From Cyanobium sp. (GTDB taxonomy: Bacteria; Cyanobacteriota; Cyanobacteriia; PCC-6307; Cyanobiaceae), in the NCBI GenBank assembly GCA_014191755.1, contig BJHE01000018.1, positions 1 through 43,206 on the forward strand: a stretch of DNA of 43,206 nucleotides. The letters are read 5' to 3'. How positions within the stretch are numbered: the stretch's first letter is position 1; every line of letters begins with the position of its first letter. A program made the position numbers and the translations under genes. Below are positions 7,501 through 17,101 of the stretch, one piece after another. The notes below the pieces were generated by a model that saw only the letters and a list, made by a program, of their open reading frames with translations, was not told the DNA's origin and ran no database searches.

Positions 7501-10212
7501 TCAGAAAATGATATTGATCAAGTTCTGCACAATCAATTGACGGGAGCCCTGGTTCCAGACGTCGTAGGTACCAGCAGTGGTGATGCCATTGGAGAAGACG
7601 ACGGTACCGCCATTGGTCCAACTGCCTAATGCACTGGGAACAACGAGGCTGTCGCCGCTGTTCCCACTGATCATTAACTGATGGCGTTGCTCCGTGGTGG
7701 CGAGGGCATAGGTGCCGCCGGTGCGGCCGGAGGAAGCAGCGTTGGTGCTGTTGAGCCAATTGAAGCCGGTGATGTCGTCGATATCTCTGGCGGCAAGTTT
7801 GAGGGAGTTGTTGCCACTGCCGCGAATATCGAACCGCTCGATCGAAGTTAGGCGCGAGGAACCATTGCTGTTGACGGCGGATTGATTAGCGACGCTACCC
7901 AGGTTGAAATTCAGGCTGCCGCCACTGAAAATGATGCTGTCGATGCCTGTGCCGCCATCCACCCGTGCCAACTGAGCGTTGTTGCCGCCAAGACCAAAAG
8001 GACTGGCGAGGGCGGTGAGGTTGGAGGCGTTCAGGGTGAAGCGATCGTTGCCGCTGCCCCCACGGAGCACATCTGCCCCACCACCACCGGTAAGAAAGTC
8101 ACCGCCGAGGCCGCCGGCAAAGGTTTGGCTGGTGGTGTTGCCGCTGTAAACATCGTTGGCGCTGGAGCCTACAAAGTCATAAAAGGTTGGGGTAAAGGCG
8201 CCGCTGGTTTGACCGAAGATGACATAGGAGCGGCCGGCATTGCTGAGGCTGCTTGGATCGCTGAAGGGGGCACCGATCAGCAGGTCGGCCAAGCCATCAC
8301 CATTGACATCGCCGGCACTTGAAACGCTGCGGCCCGTCTGGCTCTGATCGTAGGGCGTTTGGCTGTTGATGACGATGCCATCACTGAACATCCAGGGATC
8401 CAGGCTCACGTCGGTGCTGCTGGTTTTGCCGTAGACCACATAGGAGCAGCCGTACCCTCCATCAGCCGCAGGAGCACCGATCAGCAAATCGGCAAGTCCA
8501 TCACCGTTAACATCGCCGGCACTAGAAACGCTGGCGCCAGCCTGGTCATAGTATCCGTTGATTCTAAAGCCACCGGAGCCAAGAGCAGCCAGATCCACCG
8601 CTGCTGTAGTGGTTTTGCCAAAGACAACTACAGAACCATTGGCATCAGGGTTGCCAACCACGAGATCGGCGAGTCCATCACCATTGACATCTCCAGCGCC
8701 AGCGACGCTCCAACCGTTGTTGTCACCGAAATAATATCCCCTGATATGAAAGCCGCCATTGCCGTTCAAAATAGCAGAAAGCTCCACGGAGCCAGTTGCC
8801 TGGCCCAGGGTAGCGGAACCAAAGACAACATAGGCGCCTCCACGATTGAAGGCTTCGGGTTCACCGATAATCAGATCGGCAAAGCCATCACCATTAACAT
8901 CGCCAGCACTGGCGACACTTAAACCACTTTTGGCATCGCTCAACCACCCCTTAATCTTAATACCCTGTAAGGGCGTGAGGCCGATCAGGTCTATGGGTGT
9001 GGTGTTGTTAAATCGACCGAAAATCACATAGCTCATGCCTTCATTAAATCCAGTGTCTGGATCGCTATAGGGAGCACCGATCAGCAGATCTGTAAGACCA
9101 TCACCGTTGACATCACCGGCACTGGCGATACTGAAGCCGGTTTGCTCGTCACTGCTCTGACCATTGACGACAAAACCGCCATTGCCGGTAGCGATCGCGC
9201 CGAGATGGACGGATGTGGTGTCGGTTTTCCCGAAAACCACATAGGAGCGGCCAGCGTTGCTGCCGCTGGTTGGATCGCTATAGGGTGCGCCGATCAGCAG
9301 ATCAGCGAGGCCATCACCATTCATATCGCCGGCCGCGGCAACGCTGCTGCCGCTTTGGTCGTAGGAGCAGGCTCCATTGATCACAAAGCCGCCGCTACCG
9401 TTGGCAATGGCGGAGAGATTGACGGCGGTTGTGGTGGCCGATCCGGATTTGCCGAAGACCACATAGGAACGTCCGCCATCAGGTCGGACCCACCAGGGAT
9501 CCCCTTTGGGGGCACCGATCAGCACATCGCCAAGCCCATCACCATTGACATCCCCCACCCCGGCTACGCTCCAGCCGCTGTAGTCGTTCGCTTTCTGTCC
9601 ATTGATTACAAAGCCTCCGATTCCGCTGGCAATATCCAGCAGATTGATCGGGACACCACTGGCCGAGCGGGCCACGCTGCTGGCGTCATCTGTGATGTCG
9701 CGCCGATCGCCTTCGCTGGCGGCATCGATACTAGTTCCACTATCGACAGCTCCACTGGCTTCGACCTCACCTGCCCTGGGCTCAGGAGCGCTGATCGACG
9801 CGGAGTAGAACTCGTCAGGATTGCCGCTGGAATCGCGGTTACCACTGGGGCGGGCTGAGAGCGCAGCTCCGATGCCTTCCAGTAGGAGGGCCTCAATCTC
9901 GGCGGCCGTGGCGGATGCCAGCCAGGTGCTGTTGAGAACAATCCGATCTCTGTCGTTGCTGTAGCCACCCGGGGCCCCGTCTCCCTCCCTTGTATCGACA
10001 AGCTCAATGCCGAGAGTGGTCTCCTGGCCGAGAACGGGCTCCAGCAGGCTGATAGACTCACCGGAGCCTGCCTTGAAGTCACCAAGCAACAGCTGCAGAA
10101 AGCTTTCGCGATCGGATACGGAGCTGCCGAGCTGCTGTTCGACAAGGTAGAGAGATTCCAAGAGATTCGCGTATGACTCGATTTCCTGTGCCAACAGGAG
10201 CTTGATCTTCAT
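7501..10212 (-). CDS. FG-GAP (integrin alpha-like) repeat protein with RTX-type Ca-binding repeats
   Basis: A 903-residue acidic, Gly/Asp/Asn/Ser-rich protein. Residues ~190-660 hold seven FG-GAP blades, each with a Ca-binding loop GDVNGDGL or GDMNGDGL followed by [12 protein letters not shown] sequence and SYVVFGK. This predicts a seven-bladed beta-propeller. After it come nonapeptide-like [20 protein letters not shown] and GSGNDRF (residues ~695-720), then a domain with [15 protein letters not shown] and [15 protein letters not shown] that recurs in cyanobacterial RTX proteins. There is no Sec signal peptide, and the RTX part suggests type I secretion. Residues 90-120 resemble a zinc-protease-like module but lack the expected His. 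It is probably a surface or secreted adhesin; no transporter gene is nearby. Confidence 0.85.
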   Translation of the reverse strand: MKIKLLLAQEIESYANLLESLYLVEQQLGSSVSDRESFLQLLLGDFKAGSGESISLLEPVLGQETTLGIELVDTREGDGAPGGYSNDRDRIVLNSTWLASATAAEIEALLLEGIGAALSARPSGNRDSSGNPDEFYSASISAPEPRAGEVEASGAVDSGTSIDAASEGDRRDITDDASSVARSASGVPINLLDIASGIGGFVINGQKANDYSGWSVAGVGDVNGDGLGDVLIGAPKGDPWWVRPDGGRSYVVFGKSGSATTTAVNLSAIANGSGGFVINGACSYDQSGSSVAAAGDMNGDGLADLLIGAPYSDPTSGSNAGRSYVVFGKTDTTSVHLGAIATGNGGFVVNGQSSDEQTGFSIASAGDVNGDGLTDLLIGAPYSDPDTGFNEGMSYVIFGRFNNTTPIDLIGLTPLQGIKIKGWLSDAKSGLSVASAGDVNGDGFADLIIGEPEAFNRGGAYVVFGSATLGQATGSVELSAILNGNGGFHIRGYYFGDNNGWSVAGAGDVNGDGLADLVVGNPDANGSVVVFGKTTTAAVDLAALGSGGFRINGYYDQAGASVSSAGDVNGDGLADLLIGAPAADGGYGCSYVVYGKTSSTDVSLDPWMFSDGIVINSQTPYDQSQTGRSVSSAGDVNGDGLADLLIGAPFSDPSSLSNAGRSYVIFGQTSGAFTPTFYDFVGSSANDVYSGNTTSQTFAGGLGGDFLTGGGGADVLRGGSGNDRFTLNASNLTALASPFGLGGNNAQLARVDGGTGIDSIIFSGGSLNFNLGSVANQSAVNSNGSSRLTSIERFDIRGSGNNSLKLAARDIDDITGFNWLNSTNAASSGRTGGTYALATTEQRHQLMISGNSGDSLVVPSALGSWTNGGTVVFSNGITTAGTYDVWNQGSRQLIVQNLINIIF
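8270..9570. repeat. Seven coding FG-GAP repeats
   Basis: Seven copies of a roughly 180-220-base unit are recognisable from the plus-strand core CCATCACCATTGACATC and variants, near 8299, 8498, 8679, 8889, 9099, 9310 and 9537. Each encodes the Ca-binding loop of an FG-GAP blade. They are protein repeats, not CRISPR: the spacing is long, the whole unit is coding, and the copies differ mainly at third positions. Confidence 0.85.
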
Positions 10213-10659
10213 CTGTTCTTAAATTGATTTATTTTCGTTGTTAGCTTGAAGCTCGCAGCCCATCTGGTCAACAAGCCTACACAGTTCTAAAAAACTTAGC
10301 CGTGGACTTTATGTCTTCATCGGCGTTCAGGGTTGAGGACTGTGACGTGGCGCACTTTGTTTCTGCTCAACCCTTGACGACAGCTTGAAATCCGGTTGCA
10401 TTCCACGCGGAGATCGCCTGGGAAGACCATAACCCCCAGCGGGTATGCCTGAGGCGGACTGGGTATGGAGGCCTGCCGGTGCCAGGCCGTTCATCCTGGC
10501 TCAGTAGGAGGAGGTCACACAGCTCCGCGTTCAGCTCACGCCTTGGCTACCCAGCTAGCGAGCCTGTGGGGGCGGAGCGAACGCAGCAAGCGGGGCGCCA
10601 GCTGGCCATCCAGGTTCCGCCCCGGAGCTGCTGCCGGGGGCGGATTCAGAGCCTTACCG
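10213..10659. other. Gene-free stretch upstream of the FG-GAP gene
   Basis: No convincing gene here. The first ~90 bases before the FG-GAP ATG (10212) are AT-richer than the surroundings and probably hold its promoter; I could not place a clear -35/-10 pair. The remainder is high-GC, and its only open frames have shadow-like composition. Confidence 0.5.
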
Positions 10660-11015
10660 GCATCAGGTGATCGAGATTCTGAAAGATCGCGAAGATCTGC
10701 CTGGGCCAGGCAGAGAGGGGGAATTGTTGCCGTTGCCGGTCAAATCGCAAATCTCAAGCGAGCCAAGTTGGGAGGAAGTGTTGGTGTTGAGTGCCGATCG
10801 GCTTGCGCCGTTGGTGATCTTGACGCTGAGGTTGGCCCCAGCGAAGGCGAGGGTATCGATGCCGCCACCACCCCTTTTACCCCTGCCAGTTGTAAGCTGG
10901 TTTACCCGATACACTGGTTTAGCCGATACAAAGGAATTGGCGAGGACGATGTGATTGGAGACGTGGAGACTGAAAGTGCTGAGGTTGAGGCGATCGTTGC
11001 AACTGCAGCGATCTA
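10660..11015 (-). pseudogene. Frameshifted remnant of an RTX-type calcium-binding protein
   Basis: The minus-strand translation from about 11015 gives CNDRLNLS, then GGGGIDTLAFAGANLSV, NTSSQLGSLEICDLTGNGNNS. This aligns with the FG-GAP/RTX protein next door ([48 protein letters not shown]). At a run of five G (10717-10721 on the plus strand) the match leaves this frame and continues in another as LAQADLRDLSE, equivalent to [13 protein letters not shown] in the intact protein. There is no start, no upstream repeat domain and no proper C-terminus. I read it as a decayed fragment of a second, related exported protein. Confidence 0.7.
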
Positions 11016-11655
11016 GGATCCTGTTGCATCTAGGTCGCCAGACAAAAGCAAAAGTTTCACCGCTGCAATGGGAACTCTGGCCGCAATGGTAATTCTGGCC
11101 GTATTGAAATTGAGAAAGCGGCGCATTGATTTTCTTCGCGCTGGTTCGCCGAAATCATCAACGCCTCAATCGATCTTCTGGATTAGGCTTCACTCAGCTG
11201 TGAATCCTGTTGAGACCTTACTGAGACCGCATGCGGCGTTGGTAGGGAGCGAGAATGCTCGTCTTACTCGGAACGACCCATGTGTAACACGCTCCTGGTC
11301 AATCAGCTCTGGCATCATAAATAATGGCTAGTAATAATGGTGTTACTGGTGACAAATGGTCGGCAAATTAGTGATAGCGCCAAATCCAGCGGTTGCGCCG
11401 AAGCTCCAATCGAAGCTACCAGTGTTCCTGCCTCAAAAGGGCTTATTGCGCACCGGCTTCGGGGCGGTTGGGGTGCCGCTTCGCGGCGGAGCCCCCCGAC
11501 AGCGCCTCCAAGGCCCCAGCAAGGCCCCAGCGAGTCCGCAGCAATCCCCCACCACCACCCCAACCGCCCCAACAAACCCGGCTCCGCTGCCGCCGGCTCG
11601 GTCGTTACAGTCGCGGTGGCGGCCGCATTCCATGATCCCCGCTGCGGAGCAGCCC
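11016..11655. other. Gene-free stretch between the RTX remnant and hisG
   Basis: Bases 11016-11340 are AT-richer and contain only short open frames that I do not recognise. Bases 11360-11655 are in frame with hisG but translate to a Pro/Ala/Ser-rich sequence with no resemblance to HisG; a good ribosome site directly before 11656 argues that this stretch is leader. No transposase or inverted-repeat ends were found. Confidence 0.5.
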
Positions 11656-12324
11656 ATGAGCACCCAGGCCCCACCCCTCACCGTGGCCCTGGCCAAGGGG
11701 GCCCTGCTGCAGGATTCGGTGCGACGCTTCGCCGCCGCCGGCCTCGATTTCAGTGCCATTCTCGATCCGGAGAACCGCCAGCTGATGGTGCCCAGCGCCT
11801 GCGGCGGCGCCCGGGCCCTCTTGGTGCGCAACGCCGATGTGCCCGTCTACGTGGCCTACGGCCAGGCCCAGCTCGGCGTGGTGGGCTTCGATGTGCTGCA
11901 GGAGCACCAACTGCCGGTGGCCCAGCTGGTGGACCTGGGCTTCGGCGGTTGCCGCATGAGCGTGGCTGTCAAAGCCAGCAGTCCCTACCGCCGCGCCGCC
12001 GATCTGCCGGCCCACTGCCGCATCGCCAGCAAGTTCACCCGCTGCGCCGAGGCCTACTTCGAATCCCTCGACCTGCCGGTGGAGGTGATCCACCTGGCCG
12101 GTTCCGTGGAACTCGGGCCGATCACCGGCATGAGCGAAGCGATCGTGGACCTGGTGGCCAGTGGCCGCACCCTCCGCGACAACGGCTTGATCGCCATCGA
12201 GGATCTGTTCCACAGCACCGCCCGGCTGGTGGGTCATCCCCTGGCCCTGCGGCTTGATGACGGCCGCCTCCAGGCCATCGTGGAACGCATCCGTGCCGTT
12301 TCACGCGCGGCGGTACCCGCCTGA
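11656..12324 (+). CDS. hisG: ATP phosphoribosyltransferase, short form
   Basis: HisG condenses ATP with PRPP in the first step of histidine synthesis. The protein has 222 residues and lacks the C-terminal ACT-like regulatory domain, so it is the short form that needs the HisRS-like subunit HisZ (not in this window). Visible signatures are [15 protein letters not shown] at the N-terminus, [28 protein letters not shown], and the PRPP-binding stretch [16 protein letters not shown] at residues 158-173. ATG 11656 is chosen because GGAG sits six bases upstream; the frame is open further back but reads as low-complexity sequence. The stop overlaps the next gene's start (TGATG). Confidence 0.94.
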   Translation: MSTQAPPLTVALAKGALLQDSVRRFAAAGLDFSAILDPENRQLMVPSACGGARALLVRNADVPVYVAYGQAQLGVVGFDVLQEHQLPVAQLVDLGFGGCRMSVAVKASSPYRRAADLPAHCRIASKFTRCAEAYFESLDLPVEVIHLAGSVELGPITGMSEAIVDLVASGRTLRDNGLIAIEDLFHSTARLVGHPLALRLDDGRLQAIVERIRAVSRAAVPA

Positions 12325-14129
12325 TGGCCTCCCTCGACATCCAGCGCCTGCGGCGGCTGCTGCCCTACCTGGGCCGCGACCGTCGCCGCCTGCTGCTCTC
12401 GCTGCTGCTGCTCATCCCCCTGGCCCTGGCCGGAGCCGTACAGCCCCTGCTGGTGGGGCAGGCGATCAGCGTGCTGCGCCAGGAAGCCAGCCTCCCCTGG
12501 CTGGCGGCCCTGCCGGTGCCAGTGGCCCTGAGGCTTCTTGTGGGCCTGCTCCTGGTGGCGGTGCTGCTGCGCCTGGCTCTCCAGGGCACCCAGAGCTTCA
12601 ACGTGCAGGTGGTGGGTCAGCGCCTCACCGCCCGGATCCGGGCTGATCTCTTCCGCCATGCCATGGGCCTGTCGTTGCGCTTCCACGACCGCACCCCGGT
12701 GGGCAAGCTGCTCACCCGCCTCACCAGCGATGTGGATGCGCTGGCCGAGGTGTTCGGCAGCGGGGCGGTGGGGGTGCTCGCCGACCTGGTGAGCCTGCTG
12801 GTGATCGCGATCACGATGGTGGTGATCGAGTGGCGGCTGGGACTGCTGCTGCTGGTGATTCAGATTCCCATCACCGCTGGGATTCTCTGGCTGCAGAGCC
12901 GTTACCGCCGCGCCAACTACCGGGTGCGAGAGGAACTCGGCCAGCTCAATGCCGATCTCCAGGAAAACCTGCAGGGCCTTGAAGTGGTCCAGATGTTCCG
13001 GCGCGAGGCGGTGAACAGTGCCCGCTTCGCCCAGACCACCGCCCTCTACCGCGATGCGGTGACAGGCACAATCTTCTACGACAGCGCCATCTCCGCCTTC
13101 ATCGAGTGGGTGGCCCTGGCGGCGGTGGCCGTGGTGCTGGCCCTCGGGGGCACGATGGTCACCGCCGGCGCCATGGGGTTGGGCACCCTCACTACGTTCA
13201 TCCTCTTCTCCCAGCGCCTCTTTGATCCCTTGCGCCAGCTGGCAGAGCGGTTCACCCAGATCCAGGGGGGGCTGACGGCCGTGGAGCGGATCGGCGAGCT
13301 CCTGGAGCAACCGATCGAGATCGCCGACCTGCCACCGCCTCAGCGGAGTGCGCTGGCTCGGAGGGCGGTGGAGGAGGGGCCCACCGCCGGAGCCGGCGAG
13401 GTGGTGTTCGAGAACGTGAGCTTCGCTTACCGCAGCGACGATCCGATCCTCGAAGACCTCTCCTTCCGCATCGCCCCTGGAGAACATGTGGCGATCGTGG
13501 GGCCCACCGGATCCGGCAAGACCACGATCATTCGCCTGCTCTGTCGCCTCTACGAGCCCCAGGCCGGCCGGATCCTGCTCGATGGAGTGGACATCCGGGA
13601 GCTGCCGGTGGCCCTGCTGCGTCGCCGCCTCGGGGTGGTGCTGCAGGACACCTTTCTGTTCAGCGGCAATGTGGCCGACAACCTTCGCCTCGATGCCGAT
13701 CTCAGCGACGCCCAGCTGGAGGGCCTCTGCCGCGAGCTGGGTCTCCAGCCCCTGCTCGGACGGCTCGAGGCGGGATTGTCCACCGAACTGCGCGAGCGGG
13801 GAGCCAACCTTTCATCGGGCGAACGGCAGCTGCTGGCGGTGGCGCGGGTCGCGATCCGCGAACCCTCGGTGCTGGTGATGGATGAGGCCACCGCCTTCCT
13901 CGATCCCTCCACGGAGGCCACCCTCCAACACGACCTGGAATCCCTGCTGCAGGGCCGCACCGCCATCGTGATCGCCCACCGCCTCGCCACGGTGGAGGCC
14001 TCCGACCGCATCCTGGTGCTGCGGCGGGGGCGATTAGTGGAGCAGGGCAACCACCGGGAGCTGCGGGCCGCCGGCGGGCTCTATGCCCAGCTAGCGGATC
14101 TGCAGGAGAAGGGGCTGGCCAGCCTCTGA
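12324..14129 (+). CDS. ABC exporter, fused membrane and ATPase domains (MsbA-like)
   Basis: A 601-residue half-transporter that would act as a homodimer. Six membrane helices occupy residues ~20-310, with the coupling-loop signature LTSDVDALAEVFGSG near 133-147. The ATPase follows: Walker A GPTGSGKT at 393-400, Q-loop Gln441, signature LSSGE at 496-500, Walker B VLVMDEA at 516-522 and switch His552. Proteins of this group export lipids, peptides or drugs; the substrate cannot be deduced. It overlaps hisG by one base, so the two are translationally coupled although their functions are unrelated. Confidence 0.92.
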   Translation: MASLDIQRLRRLLPYLGRDRRRLLLSLLLLIPLALAGAVQPLLVGQAISVLRQEASLPWLAALPVPVALRLLVGLLLVAVLLRLALQGTQSFNVQVVGQRLTARIRADLFRHAMGLSLRFHDRTPVGKLLTRLTSDVDALAEVFGSGAVGVLADLVSLLVIAITMVVIEWRLGLLLLVIQIPITAGILWLQSRYRRANYRVREELGQLNADLQENLQGLEVVQMFRREAVNSARFAQTTALYRDAVTGTIFYDSAISAFIEWVALAAVAVVLALGGTMVTAGAMGLGTLTTFILFSQRLFDPLRQLAERFTQIQGGLTAVERIGELLEQPIEIADLPPPQRSALARRAVEEGPTAGAGEVVFENVSFAYRSDDPILEDLSFRIAPGEHVAIVGPTGSGKTTIIRLLCRLYEPQAGRILLDGVDIRELPVALLRRRLGVVLQDTFLFSGNVADNLRLDADLSDAQLEGLCRELGLQPLLGRLEAGLSTELRERGANLSSGERQLLAVARVAIREPSVLVMDEATAFLDPSTEATLQHDLESLLQGRTAIVIAHRLATVEASDRILVLRRGRLVEQGNHRELRAAGGLYAQLADLQEKGLASL

Positions 14130-14199
14130 GCGTTGGGGCACCACGCCCAACCAGTCACCAGCCTGCTCGGAAACCCGAGCTCACTTGGCGCAGCCCCAG

Positions 14200-15168
14200 T
14201 CAGGCGGCCCGGGCCCCGGGAGTCACAGCCGGATCGAGCGACCCGAGCCGATCGTCGGCCCCCCCCAGGAGCCCCTCCTCCAGCAGCCAGGTTTGGATCA
14301 GGGCAGCCAGACGCCCGGGCATCTGCCGCATCGGCAGGTGACCGGCCCCCTCCAACAGCTCCAGGCGGTGCAGGCGGCTGTAGCCGGCCAGGTGACGCAC
14401 GTAGCGGGGCTCCATCACGCCATCGCGGGAACCGGCGATCCACAGACTCGGCACCCCGAGGGACGCCGTCAGCCGGGGCAGTTCCCCCACGGCGCCGCGG
14501 TTGGTGCTGCAGGCCAGCAGGCCCCGGGCGGCCCGCGCCTCCGCCAGCAGGGGACTCCGCCAGGGGGCCATCACCGGCAGCGGCGCCAGCCAGGCGGGCC
14601 GCAGCGCCAGGAAGGCCGAGCCACCCTGGCGCAGGCGGGCGAAGGGCCTGGGCTGGTACACCCCCCCTCCCGCCGCAACCTGCACCAGCCCCCGCAGCTG
14701 GCTCCCCAGATGGGGAGCCGCATGGAGGGCCACGCTGCCGCCGAGGGAGTGACCCAGCAACACCACCGGCCGTTCACCGACCTGGGCGCGCAGCTCATCG
14801 GCCAGCCAGCGGCCATAGCTCGCCAGGGTGGGCTGGAGACCCTTCGGCCGAGGCCGCCCGCCGAAGCCCGGCAGATCGGGACACCAGCAGGGAAGAACCG
14901 GCTCAAGCTCGCGGCGCAGGGGATCCCACAGACGACCGGAGAGAAGCCAGCCATGCAGAGCCACAAGCAGGGGAACGGCCGGATCCCAGCCTTCAGCGGC
15001 CAGGCCGGCCGGCCCTGGCTCGGGCCCGGGGGCGGCGGCACCCGGGCCGGATAGGGACTGGGTGGTGGGGGTGCTGGCGATGCCCAGGGTCCCTGCGTCG
15101 GCGATCTCCACCCTGCCGCAGCGGAGCCCCCCGGCATCCGATTCGACAGACTGCGTAGCCTGATGCAT
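14200..15168 (-). CDS. Alpha/beta hydrolase
   Basis: An alpha/beta-hydrolase fold. The oxyanion-hole sequence is ALHGWLLSG near residues 70-78, then DLPGFGG, and the nucleophile elbow GHSLGG with Ser141. The triad is completed by Asp249 in AGSRDGVM and His277 in GAGHLPM. The substrate is unknown; in length and layout it resembles BioH/menaquinone-type or lipase-like hydrolases. The frame runs far upstream, but that part is antisense to the GNAT gene. The ATG at 15168 overlaps the divergent GNAT ATG at 15163 inside GATGCATGC, and its first ~55 residues are low-complexity, so a start further in is possible. Confidence 0.82.
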   Translation of the reverse strand: MHQATQSVESDAGGLRCGRVEIADAGTLGIASTPTTQSLSGPGAAAPGPEPGPAGLAAEGWDPAVPLLVALHGWLLSGRLWDPLRRELEPVLPCWCPDLPGFGGRPRPKGLQPTLASYGRWLADELRAQVGERPVVLLGHSLGGSVALHAAPHLGSQLRGLVQVAAGGGVYQPRPFARLRQGGSAFLALRPAWLAPLPVMAPWRSPLLAEARAARGLLACSTNRGAVGELPRLTASLGVPSLWIAGSRDGVMEPRYVRHLAGYSRLHRLELLEGAGHLPMRQMPGRLAALIQTWLLEEGLLGGADDRLGSLDPAVTPGARAA

Positions 15169-15684
15169 GCCGGAACTGATCCCCCGCGGTTGCCCGACCC
15201 CAGCAACGACCTCCTGGTGAGCCTGTACGGGGCGCGCCACCGGCTCTGCCCAACCCCCAATCCGGCGCTGCATCTGGTGCTGAGCCTCGAGCGGGAGATC
15301 GACCTGATCGAGTTGGAGCAGCTCTGCGATGCGGTGGGCTGGAGCCGCAGGCCCCTGCGGCGGGTGCGCAAGGCCCTGCAGCACAGCCTGCTCTGCGTGG
15401 GGCTTTGGCGCCACCACACCCGGTTGCCGAAGTTGGTGGGCTTCGCCCGCTGCACCGGTGATGGGGTTGTGGAGGCCACCGTGTGGGATGTGGCCGTGCA
15501 TCCGCTCTATCAGGGGGCGGGGCTGGGGCGGGAGCTGATGGATTACGTGATCGCCGAGCTCCAGACTCTGGGGGTGGACCGGGTGAGCCTCTTCGCCGAC
15601 CCACACGTTGTGGGCTTCTACGAGGGTCAGGGCTGGGAACTGGAGCCCCAACGGCGTCGCTGCGCCTTCTGGTACGCCCCCTGA
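15163..15684 (+). CDS. GNAT-family N-acetyltransferase
   Basis: A 173-residue GNAT protein with the acetyl-CoA-binding motif A: VWDVAVHPLYQGAGLG, where the Q/RxxGxG/A loop is QGAGLG at residues 117-122. A C-terminal motif B follows (VSLFADPHVVGFYEGQGW). The layout, including IELEQLCDAVGWSRRP before the core, matches the cyanobacterial/plastid group related to the plant NSI acetyltransferases, some of which acetylate serotonin or protein lysines; assignment to that group is from memory. Its last 58 bases overlap the convergent glycosyltransferase gene. Confidence 0.85.
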   Translation: MHAGTDPPRLPDPSNDLLVSLYGARHRLCPTPNPALHLVLSLEREIDLIELEQLCDAVGWSRRPLRRVRKALQHSLLCVGLWRHHTRLPKLVGFARCTGDGVVEATVWDVAVHPLYQGAGLGRELMDYVIAELQTLGVDRVSLFADPHVVGFYEGQGWELEPQRRRCAFWYAP

Positions 15685-16394
15685 CCCCAGGGCTCCTCAG
15701 AGCTTGCGTAGTAACGCTGCGCCAGCAGCTCTGGCGGGATGCCCTGTCGCCAGGCTCGCCGCAGCCGAGCATTGGCCAGGGCCGCGCCCAGCACCCCCAG
15801 GCGGCGCCAGCGGCGGCCACTCACCCGCAGCGACCCGGGCAGCAGGCCGATCGTGCCGAGGCGCCGCAGGCGGAGCACCAGATCGAGGTCCTCCATCAGG
15901 GGAATCGCTCTGATGCCGCCTGCGGCCCGCAGCTGCAGGCGGCTCACCAGCAATCCCTGATCGCCATAGGGCAGCCGGCGCCAACGGCTCCGCAGGGTCA
16001 CCAGGGCCTCCACAAATCGCAGGGCGGGGCCTGGTGCATCCACCGCCAGCCGGAAGGCCCAGGCCCGCTCAGGGCCCCGCTCCATGGCATCACGCACGAG
16101 GCTCTGCCAACCGCGGGGCAGGCGCGCATCGGCATGGAGGAGCAGCAGCCAGGCACCATCAGTGGCCGCCACGCCGGCCGCCAGCTGGGCGCCGCGGCAG
16201 GGCGCCGAGGACAACACCCGCGCCCCGGCCAGCTGGGCCAGTCGGGCGGTGCCATCCCCGCTGCCACCGTCCACCACCACCACCTCGAGGAGCTGACGCC
16301 ACCCAGGCGCCAGATCGGCCAACAGACTCGGCAGGCCATGGGCCTCATTGCGGGCGGCGATCACCACGCTGAGCTCCGGGAGGGAGCGGATCAT
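15627..16394 (-). CDS. Family 2 glycosyltransferase, TIGR04283 type
   Basis: A GT-A fold glycosyltransferase: SVVIAARNEAHGLPSLL at residues 9-25, VVVVDGGSGDGT near 38-49, and the DxD-like LLLHADARLP near 84-93. Next come PYGDQGLLVSR and the catalytic-base region PLMEDLDLVLRLRRLG. This is the group often labelled arsenosugar biosynthesis glycosyltransferase, typically found beside a DUF2064 protein, as here; no arsenic genes are in the window, so that name should be treated with caution. It overlaps the upstream DUF2064 gene by four bases (ATGA) and, at its 3' end, the convergent GNAT gene. Confidence 0.87.
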   Translation of the reverse strand: MIRSLPELSVVIAARNEAHGLPSLLADLAPGWRQLLEVVVVDGGSGDGTARLAQLAGARVLSSAPCRGAQLAAGVAATDGAWLLLLHADARLPRGWQSLVRDAMERGPERAWAFRLAVDAPGPALRFVEALVTLRSRWRRLPYGDQGLLVSRLQLRAAGGIRAIPLMEDLDLVLRLRRLGTIGLLPGSLRVSGRRWRRLGVLGAALANARLRRAWRQGIPPELLAQRYYASSEEPWGQGAYQKAQRRRWGSSSQP

Positions 16395-17101
16395 CGCCAG
16401 CGCGCCAGGTCAGCGGGGCGGTCGAGATCGGAGCGCACCGCCAGCAGGGTCGCCGCCATCGCCTCCCGATCGGCGGCGGCGAGGGTCTGGCGCAACACCG
16501 CACCGCTCCCCCAGGGAATCGGCCCCGCCGCACCGGCAAACAGTCTGGGGGCGCCCGGTGGCTTGGCGGCCCGACCACCGGCCGGCCCCAACCAGCCCAG
16601 CCCGATCAGCCAGTAGCCGCCATCGAGCGCCGGACCCAGCACCAGAGGGGAGCCGAGGGCGAGGGCCTGGAAGGCCTCGAGCAGATCCGCCGCCGCCAGT
16701 TCCGGCAGGTCACTGCCGATCAGCAGTAGGTGCCGCACGCCCTGCCGCCGCGCCTGCACCACCTGACGCCGCAGGCGCAGGCCGAGGGAGCCCGGTCCCT
16801 GGGGCACCACCTGATCCGCCCCGAGGGAGAGACCCCAGCGCCGGGCCGCGGCGAGGCCGAGGCCGCTGGTGGCCAACACCAGCTCAGCGGCGGCGGCGCT
16901 ACAGGCCCCCCTGGAGGCAGCCAGGGCATGGTCGGTGAGGCGGGCCTGCACCCGAGCCGCACGGCAATCACCTAGCTCCACCGCCAGACGCCGCTTGCAG
17001 CGACCCGGAGCCGGCCAGCGGGCCAGGATCACCAGCCGGCTCTGCGGAACTCGTTGCGGTGGATCCCCGCGGCCAGCCCGAGGCGGGGCCGGGAGACTCA
17101 T
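16391..17101 (-). CDS. DUF2064 / TIGR04282 nucleotidyltransferase-like protein
   Basis: A 236-residue protein with the GT-A-like nucleotidyltransferase signatures of the TIGR04282/DUF2064 family: RLVILARWPAPGRCKRRL at the N-terminus, HLLLIGSDLPEL in the middle (metal-binding Asp), and LVLGPALDGGYWLIGL. It would act on a nucleotide sugar or related substrate together with the overlapping TIGR04283 glycosyltransferase. Starts and stops overlap by four bases on both sides (htrA upstream, glycosyltransferase downstream), so the three genes are probably one translationally coupled operon. Confidence 0.85.
   Translation of the reverse strand: MSLPAPPRAGRGDPPQRVPQSRLVILARWPAPGRCKRRLAVELGDCRAARVQARLTDHALAASRGACSAAAAELVLATSGLGLAAARRWGLSLGADQVVPQGPGSLGLRLRRQVVQARRQGVRHLLLIGSDLPELAAADLLEAFQALALGSPLVLGPALDGGYWLIGLGWLGPAGGRAAKPPGAPRLFAGAAGPIPWGSGAVLRQTLAAADREAMAATLLAVRSDLDRPADLARWR

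Noticed and set aside
7490..7759. Upstream extension of the glycosyltransferase frame
   Set aside because: It lies within the 3' end of the FG-GAP gene and its His/Trp/Cys/Arg-rich sequence is out-of-frame noise.
8270..9570. CRISPR-like regular repeats
   Set aside because: The units are fully coding, long and imperfect, and encode FG-GAP Ca-binding loops.
11016..11340. Transposase remnant in the AT-rich stretch before hisG
   Set aside because: No frame showed a transposase motif and no terminal inverted repeats were found.
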